Of a stretch of DNA of 64,000 nucleotides, positions 44,033-52,321 are shown piece after piece. The notes under the pieces were generated by a model that saw nothing but the letters and a program-made list of their open reading frames with translations, was not told the origin of the DNA and searched no databases. Numbering within the stretch: position 1 is the first letter of the stretch; every line of letters begins with the position of its first letter. Location of the stretch: the NCBI RefSeq assembly GCF_004348735.1, contig NZ_SMKT01000033.1, positions 1 through 64,000 of the forward strand, written 5' to 3'. The stretch is from Actinomadura sp. KC06. Lineage in GTDB: Bacteria > Actinomycetota > Actinomycetes > Streptosporangiales > Streptosporangiaceae. The position numbers and the translations under genes are program-made.

Positions 44033-44494
44033 TCAGCCGGGGTACGGGCTGATGTCGGACGTCGTGGTGTGCGTGATCTCCAGGTCGGCGCAGACGACGT
44101 CGTAGTAGCCGTGCTCGTCGAAGCCCAGCCGGTAGTGCCTCAGCTCGTCCTCGGGGACGGACGCGCCCGCGCGCTGCCCGGGCGGGTAGTGCGAGAAGTG
44201 CCCCTCCTCGACGATGCGCCGGACCAGCTCGGAGTCGGTGATCTCGATGAGGTGGAAGCCGGAGTCCTGCGGGTTGCCGAGCGAGAGCGGGAACTCGAAC
44301 TGGCCCCACGCGTACTGGACGACCCGTCCGAACACGAGCCGGGTGACGCGCTGCTCGTCGCCCGGCCTGCCCGGGGACGAGACGTACTCCAGCCGGAGGC
44401 CCGGCCAGTCCTCGCCGGCAGGTTGGACTGTCACCAGGGGCCCCGCCGCCCACCGGGTGGCCGTCCCCTCTTCCGAAACCCTGCGGTGAGCCAT
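44033..44494 (-). CDS. Small protein downstream of the RHS toxin, candidate immunity protein
   Basis: 153 residues from ATG 44494, which lies 5 nt after the RHS stop on the same strand. No signal or membrane segment. It is rich in acidic and aromatic residues (WGQFEFPLSLG, HLIEITDSELVRRIVEEGHF, ELRHYRLGFDEHGYYDVVC). Placement and size fit an immunity protein that neutralises the C-terminal domain of the RHS protein. I do not recognise its family, and a role as an unrelated accessory is possible. Confidence 0.65.
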   Translation of the reverse strand: MAHRRVSEEGTATRWAAGPLVTVQPAGEDWPGLRLEYVSSPGRPGDEQRVTRLVFGRVVQYAWGQFEFPLSLGNPQDSGFHLIEITDSELVRRIVEEGHFSHYPPGQRAGASVPEDELRHYRLGFDEHGYYDVVCADLEITHTTTSDISPYPG

Positions 44495-44499
44495 GCCCG

Positions 44500-47400
44500 C
44501 TAAGACCCTCCCTCGCAGCCCGCGCTGGGCGGCGGCGCGATGCGCACTTCGCGCAGGACCGTATCATCGCTCTGGCTCGGGGTGATCGCGACGCGGGTGG
44601 ACGGCAGCCGCGGCGGCCCCGAGACCGGGGTCTCGTTCAGCCGGTCGAGGACGTGCTGCGGCACCCGGTCCATGACCCGGATGTTCGTCGGCTGCATCCC
44701 CGCCATGCTGAGCGCCGTCAGGCTCCGGTTGTTCTCCGCGACGAGCAGGCCGCTGCTGTGGCGGAACACGTTGACGGGAACGTCGTTGGGGCTCATCCGG
44801 CCGGCTCGCAGGTCGTCCGCGACGTCCGCGATCGGGCGTCCCTGGAAGAGGCCCTGCGAGCTGAAGTTGGGACCGACCCGGCGCTGCCCGAACAGGACGG
44901 TGTGCCCTTCTTCGAGGCCCAGCGGGTCGATCATCGCCAGCGGGTTGGCCACGTAGGCGTGCGGGTCGGGCGAGGGGGTGAGGCCGAGAGGGTCGGCCGT
45001 CTGGTAGCGGCCCGTCGCCGGGTCGTAGTACCGCTGGTAGTTGTAGTTCAGGCCCGTCTCGACGTCGTGGTACTGGCCGGGGAAGCGCAGCGGGCAGCCT
45101 CCGCCGGGCGGCACCGGGCCCGCCTGGGCGCCCCAGAGCGTGCCGCGCGGGACGGCCTCCACGGCGCCGTCGGCTCCGACGAGTTCGGCGGGGGTGCCGG
45201 TGAGGTCGGCGACGATCCCCTGGAAGAGCTGGTCGATCCACTGCTGCGGCGCCTCGCGGAGCGGCGCGCGCCGGACCTGGGTGAGCGGGCGGTGGGTGTC
45301 CGGCTCGTAGTTCCAGCTGGTGGCGGCCGCCGTCCACGCTCCGCCGTTCCAGCGGGTGTGGAGTTCCTCGGCGAGGACGGCGCCGTCCCAGGTGAAGTCG
45401 ACGCGCTCGACGCTGGACGAGCCGTCAGGCGACAGCCTGTACTTGCCGATACGGCGGCCGAGGGCGTCGTAGGTGTACCGCCATCGGTCGCCGCCGGGCG
45501 CCTCGACGCCGATGAGACGGTCGGCGGCGTCCCAGTGGTATCGCCAGTTCAGCCCGCCGTCCTGCTTCTGGACGAGCCGTCCCTGCCCGTCATGCTCGTA
45601 GCGGACGTGACCGGCACGGCGGATCAGCGTGCCGCTGTACTCGCGATCCTCCACGGACCGCTGCGGCAATCCGGCCTGAACGAGGTTTCCGGCGGGGTCG
45701 TACGCGTACCGTTCGGTCCACCCGGCGGCGTGGACGGCCGTGACGCGGCCCTGCGCGTCGAGGTCGAGTCCGCGATCGCCCGCGAGCCTGTCGGAGATTC
45801 CCCTGAGATGGCCGTCGGCACGGTAGCCGTAGCCGCGATGCTGCAGTGGCGCCGCGTGCTGTGTGGCGTCGGTGCCCCAGAGCGTCTGCGCCAGCAGGCG
45901 GTGCGCCGCGTCGTACTGCTGGGTCAGGACCGTCCCCGCACCGATCTGCCGCTGGACCTCGCGGCCGGCCGCGTCGCGGGTGAACGTGGTGACCTGGCCG
46001 CCCGTGCGCAGTGCTTCGGGCCTGCCCGCGGCGTCGTAGCTCCACGCACTCTCCGCACCGGACGGCGTCCGGCGGAGGACAGGCCGCCCTACCGCGTCAT
46101 AGCGGGTGGACAGCGTCCGGCCGTTGCACACTTCGGCGAGTACACGTCCCAGCGGGTCGCGTTCGAAACGGACCTCTGCGTCGGGATTGACCGCCGTAAG
46201 GAGTTCCCCGGCCGGGTTGTAGGTGAAGGAGGCCGTGACGCGGTCGCCGACGCGCTGTTCGAGCACCTGGCCCAGCGCGTCCCGGCTGTAGAGCGTCGTC
46301 TCTCCGGCGCCGTTGGTGCGCGAGATCAGCCGGCGTGCCCCGTCGTAGGAATAGGAGAGGGTACGGCCGTTGAAGTCGGTCTCGGACGACAGGTTCCCGA
46401 CGGCGTCATAGGTGTAGTGCCATGTGAGGCCGTGCGGATTGGTCACCGTGCTGAGGCGCAGCTCTGTGTCGTGGACGTAGGTGTGCCGGGTGCCGTCCGG
46501 AGCGGTCTCGGCCACCACGGCGCCGAACGCCCCGTACTCGGTGCGGAAGACCTGGCCCATCGGATCGGTGTGCTCGACCGGACGGGCTTCGGCGTCGTAC
46601 GTCCAGCGCTCGGTGGTCCCGTCCTGCAAGGTGCGCCAGGCCGGTCTGCCCTCGGGCGTCCAGCCGTACCGCGTGACCCCGCCGAGCGGATCGGTGACGG
46701 CGACGGGCCGTCCGAGCGGGCCGAGCTCCACGCGTGTGGTGTTGCCGAGCGGATCGGTGACGCGCACGGGCAGGCCCGCCGGGTTGGACTCGACCCGTGT
46801 GGTGTTGCCCAGCGCGTCGGTCACGCCGGTCAGGTTGCCGCGCTCGTCGTAGGTCTGCCGCGTCGTCGTGCCCGCCGGGTCGGTGACCTGGACGATGTTG
46901 CCCGCGCCGTCATAGCCGTAGCGCCAGATCCGGTCGCCCGGCTCGCTGACCTCGATCGGGAGATGGTGCTCGTTGTAGGTCACCAGGATCCGGCCGCCGT
47001 CCGGGCGGACCATCTCCGTCAGATCGCCGTGCTCGCTCCAGCCGTAGCGGGTGGTCCCGCCGAGGGGGTCGGTACGGGAGAGGAGCCGGTCGTAGCGGTC
47101 CCACTCGGTCCTCACCGTCGCGCCGGACGGGTCGGTCACGGCGACGATCTGGAGGCGCTCGTTGTAGCGGTAGGTCGTGGCACGGCCGAGCGAGTCCGTG
47201 AGGACGGTGGTCCGGTTCCCGGGGTCGTGCGCGAGGGTGACGGAGAGGAAGCCGTCCTTGCCGATCCCGCGGACCGCCCGTCCCTCGTCGTCGTACTCGT
47301 ACCGGTACCAGAAGCCGTCGCGGCCGGTCCACCCGGTGAGGCGGGCCTCGTCGTCGTAGGTGAGGCGGAGCGGCCGTCCCGAGGAGTTGACGACCTCGGA

Positions 47401-48258
47401 GAGCAGCCCGTTCTCGTCGTAGCCGAACCGGACGAGGGTGGTCTCGCCCGCCGTGCCCGTCCCGTCTGTCTCGGCGGTCAGCAGCCGCAGCGACTCGACG
47501 CGCCGTCCGGTCTCCGGGATCTCCCGCGTGTCGACCGCGATCCGGTACCCGCCGGAATGACGCACCTCCGTCAGCGTCTGCTCTTCGTACAGGAACTCGA
47601 TGCGGTTGCCCGCACGATCGGTGACGGCGGTCAGCGGCAGCGTCGACCAGCCGTGCTCCTCTCCGGGGGCGGGGAAGTGGAACGTCCAGCCCCGTTGCGG
47701 GTCGGTCAGGGCGTAGCCGCCGTCCACGGTGAGCACCAGCGGCCACTGCGGCCCCTCCACCGGAACGAAGCGGACGTTCGGTAACAGCGCCTGCGGATAG
47801 GTGAGGATCGTCCCGTCGGCGGCCAGGAAGTGCACGCCCCGGGCGTCGAGCTCCAGCCGCTGGTCCAGCGTCGAGGCCCACGACCGTCCGAACAGGAGCC
47901 CGTCGCGGTAGCTGGAGATGTGCGTGCGCTCCAGGACGAGGGGCAGCACACCCGGCAGCTCCGCGTCGGTGTGCGTCAGCAGCACCTCCCCGGTGATCAG
48001 GTCGATCGGGTCGCCGCCCTTGCACCGGCCCCTCGGCGGCCTGCCGTCCGCCCTCGGATCCTGGCCGTCCCGGTTCCGCCCGCCCTGGCCGGGACGCCCG
48101 CGCCCGCTCGGGCTCCGGCCCCTGCCGCCGGGGTCACCGCCTCTTCCGCGCCCGCGCCCCTTCGGCGCCCGGAACGCCTTCCCGGCCATGCGGCCGAAGA
48201 CCCCGCCGGCCGCTCCGCTCCCGCGCCCGCCGCGCCGCCCGCCTCGCCGTCCGCCCAC
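44500..48258 (-). CDS. RHS-repeat polymorphic toxin
   Basis: 1252 residues from GTG 48258 with GGAG upstream; an ATG at 48189 is the alternative. The first ~80 residues are Arg/Gly-rich and disordered. A DUF6531 domain follows (KGGDPIDLITGEV, LERTHISSYRDG), then about 25 YD/RHS repeats (patterns such as YDERGNLTGVTDALGNTT) that form a shell, and the processing core YDPATGRYQTADPLGL at about 1085-1100. The remaining ~140 residues form a variable toxin domain. In it, SSGLLVAENNRSLTALSMAG resembles the ParB/sulfiredoxin fold, so a nuclease or NTP-using activity is possible. No secretion signal, PAAR, WXG or membrane helix is visible, so its export route is unclear. Confidence 0.9.
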   Translation of the reverse strand: MGGRRGGRRGGRGSGAAGGVFGRMAGKAFRAPKGRGRGRGGDPGGRGRSPSGRGRPGQGGRNRDGQDPRADGRPPRGRCKGGDPIDLITGEVLLTHTDAELPGVLPLVLERTHISSYRDGLLFGRSWASTLDQRLELDARGVHFLAADGTILTYPQALLPNVRFVPVEGPQWPLVLTVDGGYALTDPQRGWTFHFPAPGEEHGWSTLPLTAVTDRAGNRIEFLYEEQTLTEVRHSGGYRIAVDTREIPETGRRVESLRLLTAETDGTGTAGETTLVRFGYDENGLLSEVVNSSGRPLRLTYDDEARLTGWTGRDGFWYRYEYDDEGRAVRGIGKDGFLSVTLAHDPGNRTTVLTDSLGRATTYRYNERLQIVAVTDPSGATVRTEWDRYDRLLSRTDPLGGTTRYGWSEHGDLTEMVRPDGGRILVTYNEHHLPIEVSEPGDRIWRYGYDGAGNIVQVTDPAGTTTRQTYDERGNLTGVTDALGNTTRVESNPAGLPVRVTDPLGNTTRVELGPLGRPVAVTDPLGGVTRYGWTPEGRPAWRTLQDGTTERWTYDAEARPVEHTDPMGQVFRTEYGAFGAVVAETAPDGTRHTYVHDTELRLSTVTNPHGLTWHYTYDAVGNLSSETDFNGRTLSYSYDGARRLISRTNGAGETTLYSRDALGQVLEQRVGDRVTASFTYNPAGELLTAVNPDAEVRFERDPLGRVLAEVCNGRTLSTRYDAVGRPVLRRTPSGAESAWSYDAAGRPEALRTGGQVTTFTRDAAGREVQRQIGAGTVLTQQYDAAHRLLAQTLWGTDATQHAAPLQHRGYGYRADGHLRGISDRLAGDRGLDLDAQGRVTAVHAAGWTERYAYDPAGNLVQAGLPQRSVEDREYSGTLIRRAGHVRYEHDGQGRLVQKQDGGLNWRYHWDAADRLIGVEAPGGDRWRYTYDALGRRIGKYRLSPDGSSSVERVDFTWDGAVLAEELHTRWNGGAWTAAATSWNYEPDTHRPLTQVRRAPLREAPQQWIDQLFQGIVADLTGTPAELVGADGAVEAVPRGTLWGAQAGPVPPGGGCPLRFPGQYHDVETGLNYNYQRYYDPATGRYQTADPLGLTPSPDPHAYVANPLAMIDPLGLEEGHTVLFGQRRVGPNFSSQGLFQGRPIADVADDLRAGRMSPNDVPVNVFRHSSGLLVAENNRSLTALSMAGMQPTNIRVMDRVPQHVLDRLNETPVSGPPRLPSTRVAITPSQSDDTVLREVRIAPPPSAGCEGGS

Positions 48259-48354
48259 GGAGAACTCCGCTCACTCGGCCGTCCAACGTCGTGACCGACA
48301 TTCTGCCCCGGAAGGGGACACTGCGCCCGAAACAGTCGAAGCCGGAATGGGCGC

Positions 48355-48594
48355 TCAGGCGCGGTGGCGGTCGTGCCAGAGGCCGTACAGCGTCAGCGAC
48401 AGGCAGGTGACCGTGATCCCGGCGCCTATGGGGAGCCAGATCTCGGGGGCGAGCCAGACCAGGACGCCCGCCGCGATCCCCACGAGGACGCAGGCCGCCG
48501 CGGCGACCACATGCTGCGGCACGAACACCCCGGGACCCCGTCCGTCGGGCGGGAGAGCCGGGGACTGGGGGACGTTGTTGGCGGGCTGAGGCAT
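48355..48594 (-). CDS. Small two-helix membrane protein
   Basis: 79 residues from ATG 48594, preceded by AGGA. A Pro-rich N-terminal tail is followed by two closely spaced hydrophobic helices (about 28-47 and 51-70) and a short basic tail (HDRHRA). It is divergent from the HTH/repeat gene and shares the operator pair with it. No family is recognised. It could be a membrane partner of that protein. Confidence 0.65.
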   Translation of the reverse strand: MPQPANNVPQSPALPPDGRGPGVFVPQHVVAAAACVLVGIAAGVLVWLAPEIWLPIGAGITVTCLSLTLYGLWHDRHRA

Positions 48595-48648
48595 TCCTGA
48601 CGGTCCTTTCGCCGATCGGGGAACACCAGCAAGCCAGATCCGCGCGGC

Positions 48649-48666
48649 GTTGCGCCACGGCGCAAC
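48649..48666. promoter_or_regulatory. Operator copy 1: GTTGC-N8-GCAAC
   Basis: An 18-bp perfect palindrome-like element, GTTGCGCC-AC-GGCGCAAC, in the divergent gap between the small membrane protein and the HTH/repeat gene. It shares arms and spacing with copy 2, and their centres are 33 bp apart, three helical turns. Confidence 0.6.
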
Positions 48667-48679
48667 CGGTGCGGCGCGG

Positions 48680-48701
48680 GTGTTGCAGCAAACGGCAACA
48701 C
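48680..48701. promoter_or_regulatory. Operator copy 2: GTTGC-N8-GCAAC
   Basis: A 22-bp inverted repeat with 7-bp arms (GTGTTGC-N8-GCAACAC), 55-76 nt before the HTH/repeat start. Arms and spacer match copy 1. Probably the binding site of the adjacent HTH protein. Confidence 0.6.
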
Positions 48702-48755
48702 TCGAATGGCGGCATCGGGCGGTTTTCCGGAGCGCGAGCGCCGACCATTGACCCC

Positions 48756-50468
48756 ATGACCGAACTGGCACCCCGGCAGACGGCCGCCTGCGATGCGGGC
48801 GGCTTCGCGGCGCTGAGCCCCGCGCTCAGCCCCGAGGTCGCGTCCTGGACGCGCGAGCTGCGCACGATCTGGACGGCGGCCGGGGTGTCGATCAACCGGT
48901 TCGCCGGCCGGTATCCCGTGGACAAGGGCACCCTCTCGCGCTACCTCAACGGCAAGCGCGTGCCCCGCGACCACTGGTTCCTGAACACGCTGCTGGCGAT
49001 CCAGGCCGAGCAGGGCAAGGAGGTCTCCCAAGAGGTCCGAGACCATCTGACCGAGCTGCACCTGGAGGCGCTGAAGGTCGCCCATCCGCACGAGTACCGC
49101 GTGCGGGTGGTCAGCGACGAGCTGGAGCTGGCCCTGGTCGGCCAGCACGAGGCCGAGCGCTACGCCCGCGCACTGCAGGAGCAGCTGGCCGAACGGGTCC
49201 GCCAGATCGAGGAGCTCATCGACCAGAACGGCCAGCTGCGCGCCGCATGGGACGTCGACCGCACCACCATGGCGGCCGAGAAGGACCGCTTGCGGCGGGA
49301 GATCGCCGTCCTCGAACGGCGCCTGCGGCAGGCCCAGGAGCGCACCGCCCAGACCGAACGGCGCTGCCGTCATCTCGAAGACCTCCTCAACCATTTGCAG
49401 GAGGGGTTCTCCGGCGACTCCGGCGAGTTCTCGGACGGCGACTCGGGCCCCGGCGGCCCGGCCGGGTCTGTCAGCGACCTTCCGCTCACCGACCCGGTGA
49501 GTCTGGCGGAGATGCTGGGGGCGCTGCGGAAGGTGGACGCCAGACCGCAGGCTCTGGCGCTGGCCGCACGGGCCGTCGCCGAGGTCAGCGTCACGACCGA
49601 CCCCGGCGACGCGGCGAAACTGCTGGAGGAACTGCGGGAGCTGGGTGCCCGGGACGCCGCCAGGACCTGGGCCGAGCGAGCCGTTCCCGCGGTGCTCGTC
49701 ACCGCTCCGAGCGAGGTCGCGAGGCTGCTGGAGGAACTTCGGCTGGGTGCGGCGCAGGACCTTGCCCTGGTGCTGGCCCGGCGAGTCGTCGCCGAGGCCG
49801 GCGGCACCGCAGACCCCGGCGCCGTCGCCAAGCTGCTGGAGCAACTGCGTCAGCTGGGCGCCCGGGAACCGGCCCGGACGCTGGCCGAGAGCGCCGTTTG
49901 GAGAGTCGACGTCGACGACGCGTGGAACGTGTCGCGAATGCTGGGGGAACTGCGGAAGCTGGACCAGAGTTCCGCCTTCGTGCTGGCTGAGCGGGCCGTT
50001 CCGGAAGTCAACGCGACCAACGCGTACAACGTCTCTCAGATGCTGGCGGAACTGCGGATGCTGCAAAAGCAAGGATTGGCCAGGGCGCTGGCCGAGCGGG
50101 CCGTTCTGGCGGTCGACGTCACCAACGGGTTCAACATCACGCAGATACTGCAGGAAATGCGGAGGGTGGACCCGCGGCTGGCTTTGGCATTGGCCGAGCG
50201 GGCCGTCCCGGCGGTCAATGCCACCAACGCGCTCAACATGACGTTGATGCTGGGGGAGCTGCGGGCGCTCGGTGCCCGGCACCAGGCCAGGGTGCTGGCC
50301 AAACGGACCGTCCAAGTGGTCGACCTCACCACCGGCATGGCGGAGCTGCTAGTGGAACTGCGGCGCATGGGCGCCCAGGACCTGGCCAGGGCATTGACCG
50401 AACGGCGGATCCCCCGGGCGCCGATGCTGTCGGCACCGAGGGGCGCACGCCCCACGACCTCGCCATGA
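48756..50468 (+). CDS. HTH protein with coiled coil and nine 34-residue repeats
   Basis: 570 residues from ATG 48756. An XRE-like helix-turn-helix covers about 30-75 (NRFAGRYPVDKGTLSRYLNG, with RVPRDHWF after it). A long charged coiled coil follows (about 125-215, with ERVRQIEELIDQNGQLRAAW). The second half (about 246-555) is nine tandem helical repeats of 34-36 residues with consensus like LLEELRxLGAxxxARxLAERAVxxVxVT. Such solenoids bind proteins or peptides. No enzymatic domain is seen. The layout, DNA-binding head, dimer stalk and sensor-like solenoid, suits a regulator in a conflict or stress system. It probably controls its own promoter through the operator pair. Confidence 0.85.
   Translation: MTELAPRQTAACDAGGFAALSPALSPEVASWTRELRTIWTAAGVSINRFAGRYPVDKGTLSRYLNGKRVPRDHWFLNTLLAIQAEQGKEVSQEVRDHLTELHLEALKVAHPHEYRVRVVSDELELALVGQHEAERYARALQEQLAERVRQIEELIDQNGQLRAAWDVDRTTMAAEKDRLRREIAVLERRLRQAQERTAQTERRCRHLEDLLNHLQEGFSGDSGEFSDGDSGPGGPAGSVSDLPLTDPVSLAEMLGALRKVDARPQALALAARAVAEVSVTTDPGDAAKLLEELRELGARDAARTWAERAVPAVLVTAPSEVARLLEELRLGAAQDLALVLARRVVAEAGGTADPGAVAKLLEQLRQLGAREPARTLAESAVWRVDVDDAWNVSRMLGELRKLDQSSAFVLAERAVPEVNATNAYNVSQMLAELRMLQKQGLARALAERAVLAVDVTNGFNITQILQEMRRVDPRLALALAERAVPAVNATNALNMTLMLGELRALGARHQARVLAKRTVQVVDLTTGMAELLVELRRMGAQDLARALTERRIPRAPMLSAPRGARPTTSP
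49491..50420 (+). repeat. Nine coding tandem repeats of about 103 bp
   Basis: The repeats encode 34-36 residue helical units of the HTH/repeat protein and are divergent at the DNA level. Repeats 5-8 are the most alike (each ends in a variant of AERAVPAVNATN), which suggests later duplication of this block. Confidence 0.8.
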
Positions 50469-50469
50469 G

Positions 50470-50504
50470 AGCCCGCCGGGTGGACGTGCGTCCGGCGACG
50501 GGCT
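50470..50504. terminator. Hairpin between convergent genes
   Basis: AGCCC plus GCCGG (50470-50479) can pair with CCGGC and GGGCT (50492-50504) across a 3-nt bulge. It lies between the opposing stops of the HTH/repeat gene and the dehydrogenase gene and may end both. Confidence 0.45.
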
Positions 50505-51451
50505 CAGGAGTGCCGGACCCGGATCGGTGAGCCCTTTGCGAAGGCGACGATGTTCTCCACCGCGTCGCCGTACCAGGAGGCATAGGTCTCCTCGGTCACG
50601 TAGCCGATGTGCGGTGAGGCCAGGACGTTGTCGAGGGTGCGCAGCGGGTGGTCGGCCGGAAGCGGCTCCCGGTCGTACACGTCGAGGGCGGCTCCGGCGA
50701 TCCAGCGTTCCTGGCAGGCGCGGAGGAGGGCCTGCTCGTCGCAGATCGGTCCCCGGCTGGTGTTGACCAGCCACGCGTCCGGCTTCATCCGCCGCAGCTC
50801 CGGCTCCCCGACCAGCCCGCGCGTGCGGTCCGACAGGACGAGATGGATCGTCAGCACGTCGGACGCGGCGAACAGCTCCTCCTTCCCGACGAGCACCGCG
50901 CCGGCTTCGGCGGCGCGTTCCGCCGTCAGGTTCTGGCTCCAGGCGACCACCCGCATCCCGAACGCGTTGCCCACGGCGGCGACCTGCGAGCCCAGGCGGC
51001 CGAGGCCCAGGACGCCGAGCGTCCGGCCGGTGAGGGTGGTGCCGAGCCGGGTCGTCCAGCCGCCCGCGCGGACGCTCGCCAGCTCGGCGGGCAGCCGCTT
51101 CACGGCGGCGAGGATCAGGGCCCAGGTCAGCTCGGCGGCCCCGCCCTCGGCCAGCGGGCCGGTGCCGCTGACCGTGATGCCCAGCCCGGCGCAGGCCGCG
51201 ATGTCGATCGCCGCGATGCGCCTGCCGGTCACGACGATCAGCCGCAGGTTCGGCAGCCGTTCGAGCGTGCTCTTCGGCAGCGCCGTCCGGTCCCGCATGG
51301 TCACGAGCACGTCGTAGGGCTGCAGCGCCGCCACCACCGCGTCCTCGCCGCCCAGCGGGGCGCGGAACACGTCGATCGTGGCGTCGACCGGCGACCAGTC
51401 GGCCGTCCGGAGTGCGACGTCCTGGTAGTCATCGAGGATTGCGACGCGCAT
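50504..51451 (-). CDS. D-2-hydroxyacid dehydrogenase
   Basis: 315 residues from ATG 51451. The NAD motif is LGVLGLGRLGSQVA, and the catalytic Arg, Glu and His are seen in NTSRGPICDE, DVYDREPLP and SPHIGYVTEE. These enzymes reduce 2-oxoacids or oxidise D-2-hydroxyacids using NAD(H), in the group with phosphoglycerate dehydrogenase. No ACT domain. It is divergent from a methyltransferase gene 66 nt away. The substrate cannot be assigned. Confidence 0.93.
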   Translation of the reverse strand: MRVAILDDYQDVALRTADWSPVDATIDVFRAPLGGEDAVVAALQPYDVLVTMRDRTALPKSTLERLPNLRLIVVTGRRIAAIDIAACAGLGITVSGTGPLAEGGAAELTWALILAAVKRLPAELASVRAGGWTTRLGTTLTGRTLGVLGLGRLGSQVAAVGNAFGMRVVAWSQNLTAERAAEAGAVLVGKEELFAASDVLTIHLVLSDRTRGLVGEPELRRMKPDAWLVNTSRGPICDEQALLRACQERWIAGAALDVYDREPLPADHPLRTLDNVLASPHIGYVTEETYASWYGDAVENIVAFAKGSPIRVRHS

Positions 51452-51517
51452 GAATGTCCTTTCTCGGCTTATCCATGAGCATGTCAAAGCTCCGAATTCG
51501 CGGCAGGATGGGGCGGT

Positions 51518-52321
51518 ATGGACGACCCACCGGTTCAGCCCCCCGAGATCGACACGACCGTGCCGCACCAGGCCCGGGTCTGGAACTACTTCATCGGCGG
51601 CAAGGACAACTACCCGGTCGATCGCGTGTTCGCCGAGAACATCCTGCAGGTGTATCCCGGCTTCGAGGAGGTGCCGCGGCACGCGCGGGTGTTCCTCGGA
51701 CGCGCCGTCCGGTTCCTGGCGGGCGAGGCCGGGATCCGCCAGTTCCTCGACATCGGCACCGGACTGCCCACGCACGACAACACCCATGAGGTCGCGCAGC
51801 GGGTCGCTCCCGAAAGCCGGATCGTCTACGTCGACAACGACCCGCTCGTCCTCGCGCACGCACGCGCGCTGCTGACCAGCACCCGCGAAGGGGCCTGCGA
51901 CTACATCGACGCCGACGCCCGCGATCCCGAAGGCATCCTGCGCGGCGCCGCCGCCACGCTGGACTTCACCAAGCCCGTCGCCCTGATGATCCTGGGGGTG
52001 CTGGGCACGATCTCCGACGACGACGAGGCGCACGGCATCCTCAGCCGGCTTCTGGACGCGCTCCCGTCGGGCAGCTATCTGGCGTTGGAGGACGGCACCA
52101 AGACCGTCCGGCCCGACGCCGCGGCGGAGGCCGAACGCGTCCGGGACGAATCCGGCTACGACTACGAGCTTCGCACCCCGGAACGGATCGCGCGGTTCTT
52201 CGACGGGCTGGAGCTGCTGGACCCTGGTGTGGTCTCGGTGTCCCGCTGGCGTCCCGAACCGAACCCGTTCGGCGAGGCGCCCGAGGTGGACGCGTTCTGC
52301 GGCGTCGCCCGCAAGCCCTAA
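51518..52321 (+). CDS. SAM-dependent methyltransferase, DUF574-type
   Basis: 267 residues. The start PPEIDTTVPHQARVWNYFIGGKDNYPVDR and the SAM-binding motif QFLDIGTGLPTHDNTHEVAQ, with the acidic residue in IVYVDNDPLVLAHARALL, mark the actinobacterial S-adenosyl methyltransferase family DUF574. These are numerous in such genomes and have unknown targets. Its stop overlaps the stop of the opposite oxidoreductase gene by 3 nt (TAA against TAG on the other strand). Confidence 0.9.
   Translation: MDDPPVQPPEIDTTVPHQARVWNYFIGGKDNYPVDRVFAENILQVYPGFEEVPRHARVFLGRAVRFLAGEAGIRQFLDIGTGLPTHDNTHEVAQRVAPESRIVYVDNDPLVLAHARALLTSTREGACDYIDADARDPEGILRGAAATLDFTKPVALMILGVLGTISDDDEAHGILSRLLDALPSGSYLALEDGTKTVRPDAAAEAERVRDESGYDYELRTPERIARFFDGLELLDPGVVSVSRWRPEPNPFGEAPEVDAFCGVARKP

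Noticed and set aside
44653..47784. A 1043-residue open frame antisense to the RHS gene
   Set aside because: A shadow of the repeated RHS coding sequence without motifs.
49491..50420. Tandem repeats as a possible CRISPR array
   Set aside because: The units are about 103 bp, divergent, uninterrupted by spacers and code for a regular protein solenoid.
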